Assembly (NCBI RefSeq): GCF_000770585.1
Contig: NZ_JNCF01000012.1
Coordinates: forward strand, 1-64,000
DNA length: 64,000 nt
From: Legionella norrlandica
GTDB lineage: Bacteria; Pseudomonadota; Gammaproteobacteria; Legionellales; Legionellaceae
Direction of reading: 5' to 3'
Positions within the stretch are counted from its first letter, which is position 1. Each line of letters begins with the position of its first letter. Both the position numbers and the translations under genes were made by a program. A model generated the notes under the pieces. The model made no database searches, was not told the DNA's origin, and worked only from the letters and a program-made list of their open reading frames with translations. This document shows positions 26,375 through 35,439 of the stretch, one piece after another.

Positions 26375-27440
26375 CAGACCATTGAATAGGATTATTTGCC
26401 TTGACCGATGTAGTAAAGATACTTCCATTAGCCAGATCCCAGTGCTGTACTGGTATACCAAGACATGGAAAAGCAAATCGTACATTATCCAGTGAAAGCA
26501 TTTCACCAGGTTGGATATCTCTTTTTGCTACAACACATTGGCGTTGAGAGCTACCGATCACTCCTTTGATTTGCTGTCTTGGATTACGCTCAGTACTGCC
26601 CAAAGATTCCCAGACATCATATACTTTTTGCAAAACATCAGGTAAGTCATCCAGGCTCATTGAATGAGAAATATCTTGATCAAGCTCCTCAGGATACACA
26701 TGAACCCCTTTTTCCAAAATTGAAGCGCCTAATGCAACAGAAACATACAACATTTCCAGACCAGTATGGTGATCAGACAAACCGACAGGGAGATTAAATG
26801 CCTGCGAGTAAGTTTGTAAAAGCCTGAGATTATGTGCTTCAGGTAATGCAGGATGCCCATCCGGACTATGTTGAATAATGATATCTTCACAGCCAGCAAC
26901 TCGTGCCGTATTAACCGCATTAAATACTTCAGCAATAGTTGATCTGCCCGTATCAATAAGTAAAGGTAAACCTTTTTGTGCTGCGTAACGAATTAAAGGG
27001 ATATGTACTATGTTAGCAGATGCAATTTTTAATGCACAAGCGCCATGCTGAGTTGCAAAATCTACTGCAGTGAAATCGTATACCGAAACTATAAACGGCA
27101 TGGATGCGTTTCTAACAATAGAGAATAATTGTTCATATTTTTCCAAGGGCATTGCCTTGCGCTCAATCAGTTCTCTATAATTCTCCTTTTTAATTTGACC
27201 ATCTTTGGAAGTATAAGTTTCCAAAAGATCACTGGTAAGACAAATTTCAGGATCATTTAAAATTTCTGTTTTTAGTACAACAGGTTGCTGCGGAACCATT
27301 GTGCTCGCTTTTATAATCGATTCAACCATGTTCTTGGCAAGTTGATAATCACCATTGAAATAGCTGCCAACTTCAGCTAAAAAAATTGGTGGGCATTGAG
27401 TACTTACATTAAAATTCCCAAGTTTAAATTCTCTTTCCAC
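26352..27440 (-). CDS. NeuB/SpsE-like nonulosonate synthase, diverged second copy
   Basis: The family condenses phosphoenolpyruvate with a six-carbon amino sugar to give a nine-carbon acid. The 362-aa protein has the TIM-barrel start FLAEVGSYFNGDYQLAKNM, SDHHTG in the second half and a C-terminal antifreeze-like SAF domain (about residues 290-355, QCVVAKRDIQPGEMLS). In the true NeuB at 47688 the metal-ligand region reads IEKHFTMDKSLPGPDH; here it reads LEKGVHVYPEELDQD, so the histidine after EK is changed. It may use a different substrate or be inactive in the standard reaction. It starts 18 bases after the methyltransferase and overlaps the kinase. Confidence 0.75.
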   Translation of the reverse strand: MEREFKLGNFNVSTQCPPIFLAEVGSYFNGDYQLAKNMVESIIKASTMVPQQPVVLKTEILNDPEICLTSDLLETYTSKDGQIKKENYRELIERKAMPLEKYEQLFSIVRNASMPFIVSVYDFTAVDFATQHGACALKIASANIVHIPLIRYAAQKGLPLLIDTGRSTIAEVFNAVNTARVAGCEDIIIQHSPDGHPALPEAHNLRLLQTYSQAFNLPVGLSDHHTGLEMLYVSVALGASILEKGVHVYPEELDQDISHSMSLDDLPDVLQKVYDVWESLGSTERNPRQQIKGVIGSSQRQCVVAKRDIQPGEMLSLDNVRFAFPCLGIPVQHWDLANGSIFTTSVKANNPIQWSDVKRNDS

Positions 27441-27458
27441 AATAGTACCCTCATAAAT

Positions 27459-28172
27459 TTAGAGTGATATTTTTAATAAATAGTGATCAATTAGTAGTTT
27501 TAAACCATTGGTAAGCTGTCGTTCATTTTTTTCAGTCTTCATAGTCCAGGTTCGGACCGGATCTTCTTTGGGTTTCAAATCAAAATTAATCCTGAAAGGA
27601 TGGAAGCTCCATTGATGACATTGGTTTTGTATCAATTCTCCAATGGTTTCCTTGCTAAATACATTCCATCCTTTTTCCCACTCCCCTTTGCTCCCATTCT
27701 TCCTTTTTCTATGGGTTATTTCACAATCGACACCAAATTCATTGAAGGGTGACAATATATAAATTGTTGCACCAGGCCGGCAAGTCTTAAATAAATTTGA
27801 GAAAAATATTTGTAATTCAGATTCATCAAAAATGGACATAACCCCGACTACAGTAATAATATCAAATTGATGGTATAAATGTTCAGGTAATTCCAGAATT
27901 GAAGCCTTCAAAAATTCTTTATCCGGTTGTAATCTTTTGCACTGATCGATCAAATCATCAAAAACATCAATCCCTGTGTAGCGAAACTGGGGATAACAGT
28001 TAGAAAGAAAATAAATTAATTCGCCTGTGGCACAACCTACATCAAGTAAAGAAATTGAGTTGCCCCTTGTTTCTTGGGCGATGTAGAAATCGAGGAATTT
28101 AAAAATTTCCTTTGGATTTTTTGACCATCCCTCCGTGATGTAATGTTGAAAATTCTGGTAATTAGCAGACAT
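27459..28172 (-). CDS. Class I SAM-dependent methyltransferase
   Basis: The 237-aa protein has the SAM-binding motif LLDVGCATGELIYF at about residues 44-57, an acidic residue in YTGIDVFDD and the later DIITVVGVM, giving a classical Rossmann methyltransferase. The start at 28172 (MSANYQNFQH) overlaps the preceding CMP-sugar synthetase by 11 bases; the open frame extends 26 codons further upstream but that part is the synthetase in another frame. It probably methylates a sugar or its amino group in the same pathway. L. pneumophila LPS is known to carry N- and O-methyl groups on part of its legionaminic acid, which would fit but is not shown here. Confidence 0.75.
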   Translation of the reverse strand: MSANYQNFQHYITEGWSKNPKEIFKFLDFYIAQETRGNSISLLDVGCATGELIYFLSNCYPQFRYTGIDVFDDLIDQCKRLQPDKEFLKASILELPEHLYHQFDIITVVGVMSIFDESELQIFFSNLFKTCRPGATIYILSPFNEFGVDCEITHRKRKNGSKGEWEKGWNVFSKETIGELIQNQCHQWSFHPFRINFDLKPKEDPVRTWTMKTEKNERQLTNGLKLLIDHYLLKISL

Positions 28173-28896
28173 AATTAGTACCCCTAGAACAGTTTCCCTT
28201 TTGTGAAAGCAAAAATTCACAAAATTGTAAATCAAGCTTTGTATCAACATCGATACTGTCCTCTATGCTCATCACATAGGGTAAGCAAGGAGACTGATAA
28301 AATTTTAATTGCTCAAGAAAATCCGTGGTTTTTAAAGCGTAAATAGCTCCATTTTGCCTATACACTTCTTCCAAATCCTGAGTTCTCCTTTCCACATCAT
28401 CTAGACAAGTATAGGGCAAAGCTTCCTTATCTTTGATTCGAATACACTTCCCAGGGTGATGCTCAACTTGGCAAACACTCATAGCACTCTTCATCTTTGA
28501 GGCTAAAAATTGTTCTAAGCATTGTTTTAAATGAAATGATGTCCTTAATGGAGAAGTGGGTTGCAATAAGACAATGTAGTCAGGGAAATAGTTGGTTTCG
28601 CTGAACATTTCTATCACATGTTTTACAACGTACTCATTGGATACTGTATCGCCAGCCAATTCCACTGGCCTATTGATGACCTTTGCTCCAACACTATGGG
28701 CTACACCCGAGATCAGATTATCTTCAGTCGATACCACAACATCCGTAATTAAATCACAATGGCTAGCAGCATTTATAGTATGGACTAACAAAGGCTTACC
28801 TCTTAAATTTAATATATTTTTACGAGGTAATCTCTTTGAGCCCCCGCGGGCAGGAATAATAGCCAAAATGTTGGGTTTATTAAAATGATAAATCAA
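28162..28896 (-). CDS. CMP-sugar synthetase (acylneuraminate cytidylyltransferase family), copy 2
   Basis: The 244-aa protein has the family opening IIPARGGSKRLPRKNILNLRGKP, followed by VVVSTED, LLQPTSPLR and a C-terminal DVDTKLD. It is nearer to the NeuA at 48710 than is copy 1 at 15150, judging by the RLPRKNI loop and the shared LLQPTSP. It heads a small group with the methyltransferase, the NeuB-like protein and the kinase, so it probably activates the product of that group with CMP. It overlaps the methyltransferase by 11 bases and follows a 282-bp gap that contains a strong hairpin. Confidence 0.85.
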   Translation of the reverse strand: MIYHFNKPNILAIIPARGGSKRLPRKNILNLRGKPLLVHTINAASHCDLITDVVVSTEDNLISGVAHSVGAKVINRPVELAGDTVSNEYVVKHVIEMFSETNYFPDYIVLLQPTSPLRTSFHLKQCLEQFLASKMKSAMSVCQVEHHPGKCIRIKDKEALPYTCLDDVERRTQDLEEVYRQNGAIYALKTTDFLEQLKFYQSPCLPYVMSIEDSIDVDTKLDLQFCEFLLSQKGNCSRGTNYVC

Positions 28897-29003
28897 CTCA
28901 TATCCTTGATGTTTTGTAACTATTCATTTATAACTTCTGCCATTAAATTAAGCTTCGATAATCCTAAATCAAATGGATATAAGAAAACATCAGTTTCTTA
29001 TCC

Positions 29004-29026
29004 ACTCCCTCACGGTCGCGGCTCAG
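29004..29026. repeat. REP-like repeat, single arm (copy 3)
   Basis: ACTCCCTCACGGTCGCGGCT and three further bases match the left arms at 1226 and 11884 (GGTCGCGGCTCGG core, here ending CTCAG). The flank to the left, read on the other strand, also resembles the outer flank of the other copies. No matching right arm is seen, so this is a half copy. Confidence 0.6.
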
Positions 29027-29102
29027 CCCCCTTAACTTAATACCTCCCCCACAAGTGGGCTGAATCTTCTACACATTTAGAAACCCAGTCCAGCCCTGTT
29101 CT

Positions 29103-29135
29103 CCGACACCCCGCTACTTGTCAGCGGGGCGTCGG
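29103..29135 (-). terminator. GC-rich 13-bp hairpin in the minus-strand LPS transcript
   Basis: In minus-strand RNA CCGACGCCCCGCU and AGCGGGGUGUCGG form a 13-bp stem with one G-U pair and a 7-base loop; on the plus strand the same site would have an A-C mismatch, so it works better as minus-strand RNA. It lies 43 bases after the amidotransferase stop, in the 282-bp gap 28897-29178, with the REP arm further on. There is no T-tract, so it may be a Rho-dependent stop, a processing or mRNA-stability element, or a mobile hairpin. Confidence 0.5.
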
Positions 29136-29178
29136 CAGAGATGTGATCAAGAGACAGCACTGAAGAGGAAGGAATGCA

Positions 29179-30480
29179 CTAGGAGACCTGATGCCTCAAT
29201 ACCCACTTTCCATTATCAAAAGCCCAAAGATGTGGTGATCTGAAACGATTGGTTAATCTTTCAAAATATTCCCTGTCCATTTTGGGTTGTTCAAATTGCT
29301 TAACAGCTATGGGTAGTTTGTTTGAATCAATACTTAAATATTCAAAATTCTCTTTTTCAAATCGCTCTGGATATTCACCATCAAAACGTTTGACCAAAGC
29401 AACCCCTTCCTCACGAACTAATTCACCATTACGAATTTCTTGAGAACTATCATAAGTAGCTCGGCCAATTCCAAATTTGATAAAGGTTGTGTAATAGTGC
29501 AAGTCATCAATTTTGTCATCGATACCACTGTATTTACTATACGTCCCGGCAGTACGCTCAGGTGAGGGGGTAAACCCACCATGATTTACTGCAAAGTAAT
29601 AACACTCTTGCGGATGCCATGGTAAATAATATCCTAGATACTGCACTTCTATCTTTTTCTCAACCAGTTTATTGGGATTAGGTGGGATATAAGGCTGTAA
29701 CTCTACTTCAGTTAAACCAAACTCTTCTTTCAATTCAAGCGCTGATATTCCAGAAAGGTAGATATTAGAAATGTCATTAGCAGTGAAATAACTGATGTCT
29801 TTCGTTGCTTTATCATTTTCCTTTGCGTTGTTACCATATTCTGATGGATTCTCTCCATAAAACACTAATGGAATATTCAAGTCCATTGCAATTTTAGGTG
29901 GAAAATACATTTGACCAAGGATAAAAGGTTGAAATGGATGGTATAGCTTTTCAAGGGCTAATCTTGTTAATAGTCTATGTACCTGGCCATTGGGAGTAAA
30001 TAGATAGTTATCGAACCCGGCATGAATCCAAGCCTGGAAGTTATTCCATCCCCAAGAGGTATAAATATGGGGAGCCCAAGTGACTGTTAATGGATTCATT
30101 CCATATTCATATTTCAGCATATACGCAGTATAAAAGCTGTCTTTACCACCTGAACCGGGAATAAGGCAATCATAATGCCCGGTTTTACTGCGGTATTTGT
30201 CACATAATTCTTTTAATTCCTTTTTCCTTTGCTCCCAATCAATTGCTTTTTTCTTTTCCGCTATTCGGCAAGCAGAGCAAACACCTTCATCATCAAAATT
30301 GATAGTAGGCTTTTTGGCATTAATAGTATGTTTGTATTCCTTTTCTGAGTTAGGTTTCTGATTGCTATAAGTACATCTGGTACAAAATGTTACCTCACTT
30401 GGCAAACCATAAAGCACTTCTTTTGGCTCACTATCAAGTTTGTATTTAGCAAGGTTAACTTCTCCTGGATAGATAATCAT
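29179..30480 (-). CDS. N-acetyl sugar amidotransferase (WbpG/PseA/PtmG family), copy 2
   Basis: This PP-loop enzyme family turns an acetamido group of a sugar into an acetamidino group, using ammonia from a HisH/HisF-type pair. The 433-aa protein has a zinc-type CxxC pair (CTRC at about 33-36 and CSAC at about 68-71), the ATP loop PGSGGKDSF, and TWAPHIYT, all shared with the paralogue at 50817. Only one hisH/hisF pair is present, next to the other copy, so this one must share it or use another ammonia source. It follows a 176-bp AT-rich gap, which may hold its own promoter. The exact sugar is not known. Confidence 0.87.
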   Translation of the reverse strand: MIIYPGEVNLAKYKLDSEPKEVLYGLPSEVTFCTRCTYSNQKPNSEKEYKHTINAKKPTINFDDEGVCSACRIAEKKKAIDWEQRKKELKELCDKYRSKTGHYDCLIPGSGGKDSFYTAYMLKYEYGMNPLTVTWAPHIYTSWGWNNFQAWIHAGFDNYLFTPNGQVHRLLTRLALEKLYHPFQPFILGQMYFPPKIAMDLNIPLVFYGENPSEYGNNAKENDKATKDISYFTANDISNIYLSGISALELKEEFGLTEVELQPYIPPNPNKLVEKKIEVQYLGYYLPWHPQECYYFAVNHGGFTPSPERTAGTYSKYSGIDDKIDDLHYYTTFIKFGIGRATYDSSQEIRNGELVREEGVALVKRFDGEYPERFEKENFEYLSIDSNKLPIAVKQFEQPKMDREYFERLTNRFRSPHLWAFDNGKWVLRHQVS

Positions 30481-30656
30481 TAAATTGAATCTCCAATAAT
30501 ATTCATTAATAATTTATGCTAATACAATTTATCCTGTCCTAATTGAAACCGTTAGGCATTAAATTGTTAGTAAATTAATTTGAACAGCACATAAAATCAA
30601 TTAAGTAAATTTATAAAATATAAAATTACTCAAACTATTCCATTTATATTCTCTGA

Positions 30657-31604
30657 TTATTCACCAAAAATCTGATGAATTAAATCCATAGTTTTTAAGC
30701 TGTCTTTCAAGGTTATGGCGTTATTCTCCTCTCCTCGAACTCCCTTACAAACTTCAACAGCCTGCTTATAAAATCCTGCTTTAAATTGTTGATCTACATC
30801 ATCTAGTGCTAAATCATGTACTGTTCTTTCATTGATATTTTGATAACGTGCTTTTTCTAAAGGCTGCATTGTCCAACGGATACTTGGAGTGCTGACACTA
30901 CAAGCCCAAGGACCAGGTCCTTTCCAAATACCCTCGTATAATGCGTGATCTCCACTATCAAATTCTATATAGCTAATCACAATTTGTGATTCTTCTTTTT
31001 TCCAGGGAACGACAGGAATCACTTTAGTTATTTCACCTCTTGCAAAAAAGCGAATCAAATCAATAGTATGGATTGAGTTAGCATACATAAACTTTTGGAC
31101 AACCTTCTCTGGATGCTGGCAAGCTCTTGCTTCGTCAAAGCTTTGTTGATCCTGGATATGGATAAATCTCTTATCAGCATTTTTCACATCAAGGCGCTCA
31201 CGGATCTGCATTGAGCTGGAATAAAATCTTCTGTTGAGTCCTACATAGACTGGTCTGGCAGATGTTAATGCCGCCTCAGCAATATCATGAGCATCCATCA
31301 AATCATATCCTGCTGGCTTTTCTAGCAGCACAGCCCAATCATATTGAAAACATTGTTTAGCTACTTGATTAGCTTCAAGCTCGGGGACAGCAACTACTAC
31401 TAAATCAGCTTTAGTTTGATTATTTAATTCCTCAATAGAGTTTGCGACATAAGGAATACCAAACTCACTCGCCAAAGCAGCTGCTTTTTCATATGTTCGA
31501 CTTAATAATCCTGTTACCTGAACTCCTGGAACAGATCGAAATGCTTTAATATGCTCACGACCCATTCGACCCGCACCTATTATTGCAACACTTAAATCCT
31601 TCAT
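30657..31604 (-). CDS. Gfo/Idh/MocA family oxidoreductase (inositol 2-dehydrogenase-like)
   Basis: A complete 315-aa member: AIIGAGRMGREH for NAD(P), the LLEKPAGYDL motif with its lysine and proline, and a second-domain NSIHTIDLIRF with the histidine and aspartate of the active site. It is more canonical than the two plus-strand members. It lies 19 bases after the GT at 31624 in the transcript and before the second amidotransferase, so it probably oxidises or reduces a sugar nucleotide used by this part of the locus. The substrate is not known. Confidence 0.83.
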   Translation of the reverse strand: MKDLSVAIIGAGRMGREHIKAFRSVPGVQVTGLLSRTYEKAAALASEFGIPYVANSIEELNNQTKADLVVVAVPELEANQVAKQCFQYDWAVLLEKPAGYDLMDAHDIAEAALTSARPVYVGLNRRFYSSSMQIRERLDVKNADKRFIHIQDQQSFDEARACQHPEKVVQKFMYANSIHTIDLIRFFARGEITKVIPVVPWKKEESQIVISYIEFDSGDHALYEGIWKGPGPWACSVSTPSIRWTMQPLEKARYQNINERTVHDLALDDVDQQFKAGFYKQAVEVCKGVRGEENNAITLKDSLKTMDLIHQIFGE

Positions 31605-31623
31605 AATTACCCTTTATAAACAG

Positions 31624-33209
31624 TTAATAAGCTTTTCGAGGTACTTTTTTAAGCTGAATTAATTCCTTAACTAAGTCATTAATTCTATGAGCTGATTTGC
31701 CATCTAAATTACCCCATTTTCCTTTTTCAATTTCTAATTGTTTCTTTATAACCATAAATTGTTCTTGCTCATTCATGGTACTTATAGTTCGTTTAAATTC
31801 TTCTTTAGTGCATGCATTCAGGACGCCACTGACTTTTTTATAATCTGAAAAATCGTAATAAAACATATCGTAATTAATCGTTGGAACACCGCATGCTATC
31901 GCCCAACGAATCGTAGCCGATGCAAAAGCCAAATAAATATCAGACAACGCGACTAACCGAGCTGTATCTATATGAGCGACTAAAATATTTTTTTCCGAAA
32001 AATAATTGGATAATTCTAAAAAATTTGGATGAGGTCGAAAAATAATTTCATAATCCTCTCTAAATACCTCAAGGCATTCGACAATGAAATTCACTGCATC
32101 TTCTGCGTCCTCAAAATCAAAGCGAGGAGGGTTAGCTGTAATCTGATTTGGAAAACCACCGATTAGAAAAAAAGGTTTATTACTTTCTATACCTAGATCC
32201 TGATACAATTTTTCTCTTTCATTTTCTTTATTCAAGTAATAATAAGCCAAATTATCATCATAACAGGCTCCAGTAATTTTCATTTTAGAAGCAGGCAATC
32301 CACTACTACAATAATACTCAAACATTTGTTCGTTTTCGATGGCTATCACATTAGCATACCCACTGTTCATCATCCAGGGGTCAGGCGGCGAAGACCTGGT
32401 TATGAGATGGGCAACAACATGTTCTCCAGGGAGTCTTAAAATTTTTCGCGTTTTATCTTTCATGACCCAAGAACGACATAAATTTCCAATTACCCTATTT
32501 AAAATATGATACTTTACTTGGAACTCATCCCGGTTCTTTAAAGCTTGAAATGCTTCACTCTGATTTGCAATGGTATAAGGAAGAATTAGGCTAGGAACTT
32601 CTAATGAGTGACCAGATTTTATTATTAAAGGGCTCACGTTACCAACAATATCTTCTGGCAGGATAATTAATTTGTATTGGCCTGATTTTAGAATCTCTTT
32701 AAAGTTTGAATAATTTTTTTTATAGCTTTTCGGTACGATAATATAAGGCGCAAAATAATGTACTGTATTTAATAGGGAAGATAAAATCCTTATATACACT
32801 TTAAATAGAAAAAATAACGGGGTTAGCTCCACCCCATGTTTTTTACCTTTTAATATATTTATCGCGTGATTGTGAAGCTGTTTAATCTGACTGAGTAATT
32901 TTCTAAGGCCGCGTTTTGAGTTAATGTGTCCTTTCTTCTGCTCCTGAGCATCATGTATTTCAGATTCAGAATCTATCAAAAATTTCTTGTCGGAAACCTC
33001 CATTCCATCAATTTCACCAGCGTCGATACTGTTTTTAATCTCTTTTAGAACTATTAAATCATGAGTAAATGAATTAACACCACAAAAAAGAATAAAGCAT
33101 TGATAACCAAATTTCTTAAGGCTAATGGCAGCTCTCTTCATTCTACGAAATCAGACAATCTCTGAACCACAAACAATATTTTGGAGGATTCGGCTTGAGG
33201 AGCATGCAT
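31624..33209 (-). CDS. Putative GT-B glycosyltransferase, paralogue C, frameshifted near the N-terminus
   Basis: The long frame starts MKRAAISLKKFGYQC at 33141, but an ATG at 33209 opens a short frame reading KILFVVQRLSDFVE that joins it when one A is restored near 33140-33144, giving a normal GT-B N-terminus. The restored length is about 528 aa. Motifs: LPEDIVGN, PDPWMMNSGYANVIAIE, ITGACYDD, FRPHPNF, SATIRWAIACGVPTINYD and WGNLDGKSAHRI. These match the paralogues at 21305, 22771 and 40568, with the closest likeness to 40568. It lies 135 bp after the WecA-like gene. The donor is unknown; a CMP-nonulosonate is my inference. Confidence 0.62.
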
Positions 33210-33344
33210 ATCAATTAAAATTAAATAAGCCCAAAATGATTGAGGATAATTTCATATTTTTTAAATATTGTAAAGGTACCTCACGCTGGCTTCCTGGCAA
33301 AATCATACGTTTCATATGGAGATTACCAATCTACAATAATAAAG

Positions 33345-34361
33345 TTAAATCGATTCAACTGGCATAGGATACAGTCTCTCCACCCAAAGATAATAAACTA
33401 CCAAAAAAACAGCCAATACAAATAATGCCAATAATGTTGAAATTTTTTGTGTCCAATTTAATAGTACTAAATAAGCAACTAGGCCATTGATGCTTAGTTG
33501 TAAAAATAATATTAAGCGAGTATCTAATCCGTATTGTTTTAATCGTTGGTAGGCGTGTTTTCTATGTGGGGCAAACCATTGCTCTTTATTAATGATTCTA
33601 CGTAATAATGTAATAGTCGAATCAAAAAGAAAAAGGCTGTTTAGCATAAACCAGTAAAGAATAGGAATCTGATATTTTTGTTGAGCTATTAATGCCATAG
33701 AGAAAATAATTAACCCAAGAGAAGCACTCCCCACATCCCCCATAAATAACTTGGCCGGTGGAAAGTTGAATATTAAGAAGCCAGCTAAGCTACATATTAA
33801 AATCCAACAAAATTCTTGATAAATTAAGGCATGCTGTATATTGAAGAAGACCAAATAACATCCAAGCAAGAAAATAGCCTGCAATGTACAAAAACCATCC
33901 AGACCATCCATGAAATTAAAATGATTAATGGCCCAAATGGCCATGATAAAGATAAGCGGGATAATTAAATAGTCACCATTCAGTGAGAAAAGAATAAAAT
34001 CCAATTGAGCTGATTTTACAAATATTGCGAGAATTAAAGCTGCAATACATTGGACTGCTAAACGAAATTTAACTGACAGATTATATAAATCATCAAGAAA
34101 GCTAACTCCACCTATAAGCAATACACTTAAAATGAACCATACCCATTCCGTATATGAGCTACCATTTGTATAACAAATAAAGGGTAAAACAAATAAAGAC
34201 AAACCTATAAATATAATGCCACCTCCTCGAACAGTAGGCTGCAAATGTAAGGTCCTGGCATTGGGCTTGTCCATTAGTCTTGAATTTTGCGCAAAACCAC
34301 AAAATAATTTTGTGCACACCAAAGAAAACAGTATAAAAATACTGCTAAGAATTATATTCAT
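33345..34361 (-). CDS. Undecaprenyl-phosphate sugar-1-phosphate transferase (WecA/WbpL type)
   Basis: A 338-aa membrane protein with about ten hydrophobic segments and the GT4 motifs of the PNPT family: FLDDLYNLSVKFRL, NHFNFMDGLDG, GDVGSASLG and HRKHAYQR. The HAYQR loop puts it with the WbpL/WbcO/WreU branch, which starts LPS chains by moving FucNAc-, QuiNAc- or GlcNAc-phosphate to undecaprenyl phosphate. L. pneumophila core contains QuiNAc, so a QuiNAc-type start is plausible. It overlaps the 4-ketoreductase/epimerase by 17 bases, the same pairing as WbpV with WbpL, which supports this. Confidence 0.87.
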   Translation of the reverse strand: MNIILSSIFILFSLVCTKLFCGFAQNSRLMDKPNARTLHLQPTVRGGGIIFIGLSLFVLPFICYTNGSSYTEWVWFILSVLLIGGVSFLDDLYNLSVKFRLAVQCIAALILAIFVKSAQLDFILFSLNGDYLIIPLIFIMAIWAINHFNFMDGLDGFCTLQAIFLLGCYLVFFNIQHALIYQEFCWILICSLAGFLIFNFPPAKLFMGDVGSASLGLIIFSMALIAQQKYQIPILYWFMLNSLFLFDSTITLLRRIINKEQWFAPHRKHAYQRLKQYGLDTRLILFLQLSINGLVAYLVLLNWTQKISTLLALFVLAVFLVVYYLWVERLYPMPVESI

Positions 34362-35301
34362 ATTGATACCAAACTGCTGTTTTCTTCAAACCCTCGGATG
34401 AGTTAACTGGAGGCAGCCATCCTAATTCTGAAATTATCTTCTTATTGTTAACCTCTAGCGAACCTAATAAACGTGTATTTAAACCACTCATCCCTGAAAT
34501 TTTAAACAAGCCAGCTAATAATGATGCTGGAAAACGAAACAACCTTAAATCAACTTTCATACTTTGGGCCAGGATAGATAATAATTCAGCTAAAGACCAA
34601 GATTCATTATCAGCTACAAGGTAGAGTTGGTTAGCTGCTTGGGGATGAGTCATGACTGTCAAAATCGCTGAAATTAAATTATCAATAAAAATAAAACTTC
34701 TCTTATTATTAATACTGGCAAAAGGCAATGGCCACCCTTTCTGCACCATACTCAGCAATTTTAAAAAATTGGCTTTTACCCCGGGACCATAGACTAATGG
34801 TGGCCTTAAGATCACGACTTCCATTCCACTATTTCTACTGATTTCTTGCAAATAACATTCTGCATTCAATTTACTTTGGGCATAAGGGTCTGTAGGTTGG
34901 ACAGTACTTTCTTCTGAAAAAGGGCTATGCGCTAAACTCACTTCGCCATTCACTTTAATAGTACTCAAAAATACAAATCGCTTTACCTTATGTTTTGCAG
35001 CCTGTTCTGCAAAATTTTTTGTGGCAATACTGTTTACCTTGCAATACTCATTGAGAGAAGATAAAGCATCGTCCTTCATAATATGAACTCGGGCAGCCAG
35101 ATGGATGACGATATCAACCCCCTCTAACGCTTCTGTCCAATCGGGCACTTCTTCCAATTTGTTAATTTCTACCTGTTCGGCAAGCATGTATTTATTTTTT
35201 TGCCAAACAGCACAACGAACATCATATCCTGCTGCTACAAGGACAGGAACCAAACTGCTTCCAATAAATCCTGTAGCACCTGTAACTAATACTTTTGTCA
35301 C
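34345..35301 (-). CDS. NAD-dependent sugar epimerase/4-ketoreductase (WbpV/WreQ/GalE-like)
   Basis: An extended SDR of 318 aa: VTGATGFIGSSL for NAD, LAARVHI, a serine in FLSTIKVNGE, and YAQSKLNAE with the catalytic Tyr and Lys. The ARVHIM and KVNGE segments are typical of the WbpV/WreQ group, which reduces a UDP-4-keto sugar to UDP-FucNAc or UDP-QuiNAc, rather than of GalE itself. The UDP-GlcNAc 4,6-dehydratase needed before it is not in the window. Overlap with the WecA/WbpL-type gene suggests that the two make and load the first sugar. Confidence 0.8.
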   Translation of the reverse strand: MTKVLVTGATGFIGSSLVPVLVAAGYDVRCAVWQKNKYMLAEQVEINKLEEVPDWTEALEGVDIVIHLAARVHIMKDDALSSLNEYCKVNSIATKNFAEQAAKHKVKRFVFLSTIKVNGEVSLAHSPFSEESTVQPTDPYAQSKLNAECYLQEISRNSGMEVVILRPPLVYGPGVKANFLKLLSMVQKGWPLPFASINNKRSFIFIDNLISAILTVMTHPQAANQLYLVADNESWSLAELLSILAQSMKVDLRLFRFPASLLAGLFKISGMSGLNTRLLGSLEVNNKKIISELGWLPPVNSSEGLKKTAVWYQYEYNS

Positions 35302-35439
35302 TTATATTACCTAAATTTAGGCCTCAACCACCGTTATGTTTATCAAAGCTCAGGAGATTGCCCGCAGTGTCCCACAGAACACTGGATTCACGAACAAATG
35401 CGCGACCTAATGAGCTGAAACGGCAATTGAAGCTAATTC

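Noticed and set aside
26375-26506. Longer N-terminus for the kinase
   Set aside because: It is the NeuB-like gene read in another frame; an ATG at 26374 with normal spacing is better.
33125-33367. Plus-strand open frame over the start of the GT at 31624
   Set aside because: It runs across the repaired N-terminus of the minus-strand GT and the following gap; the minus frame has family motifs and this has none.
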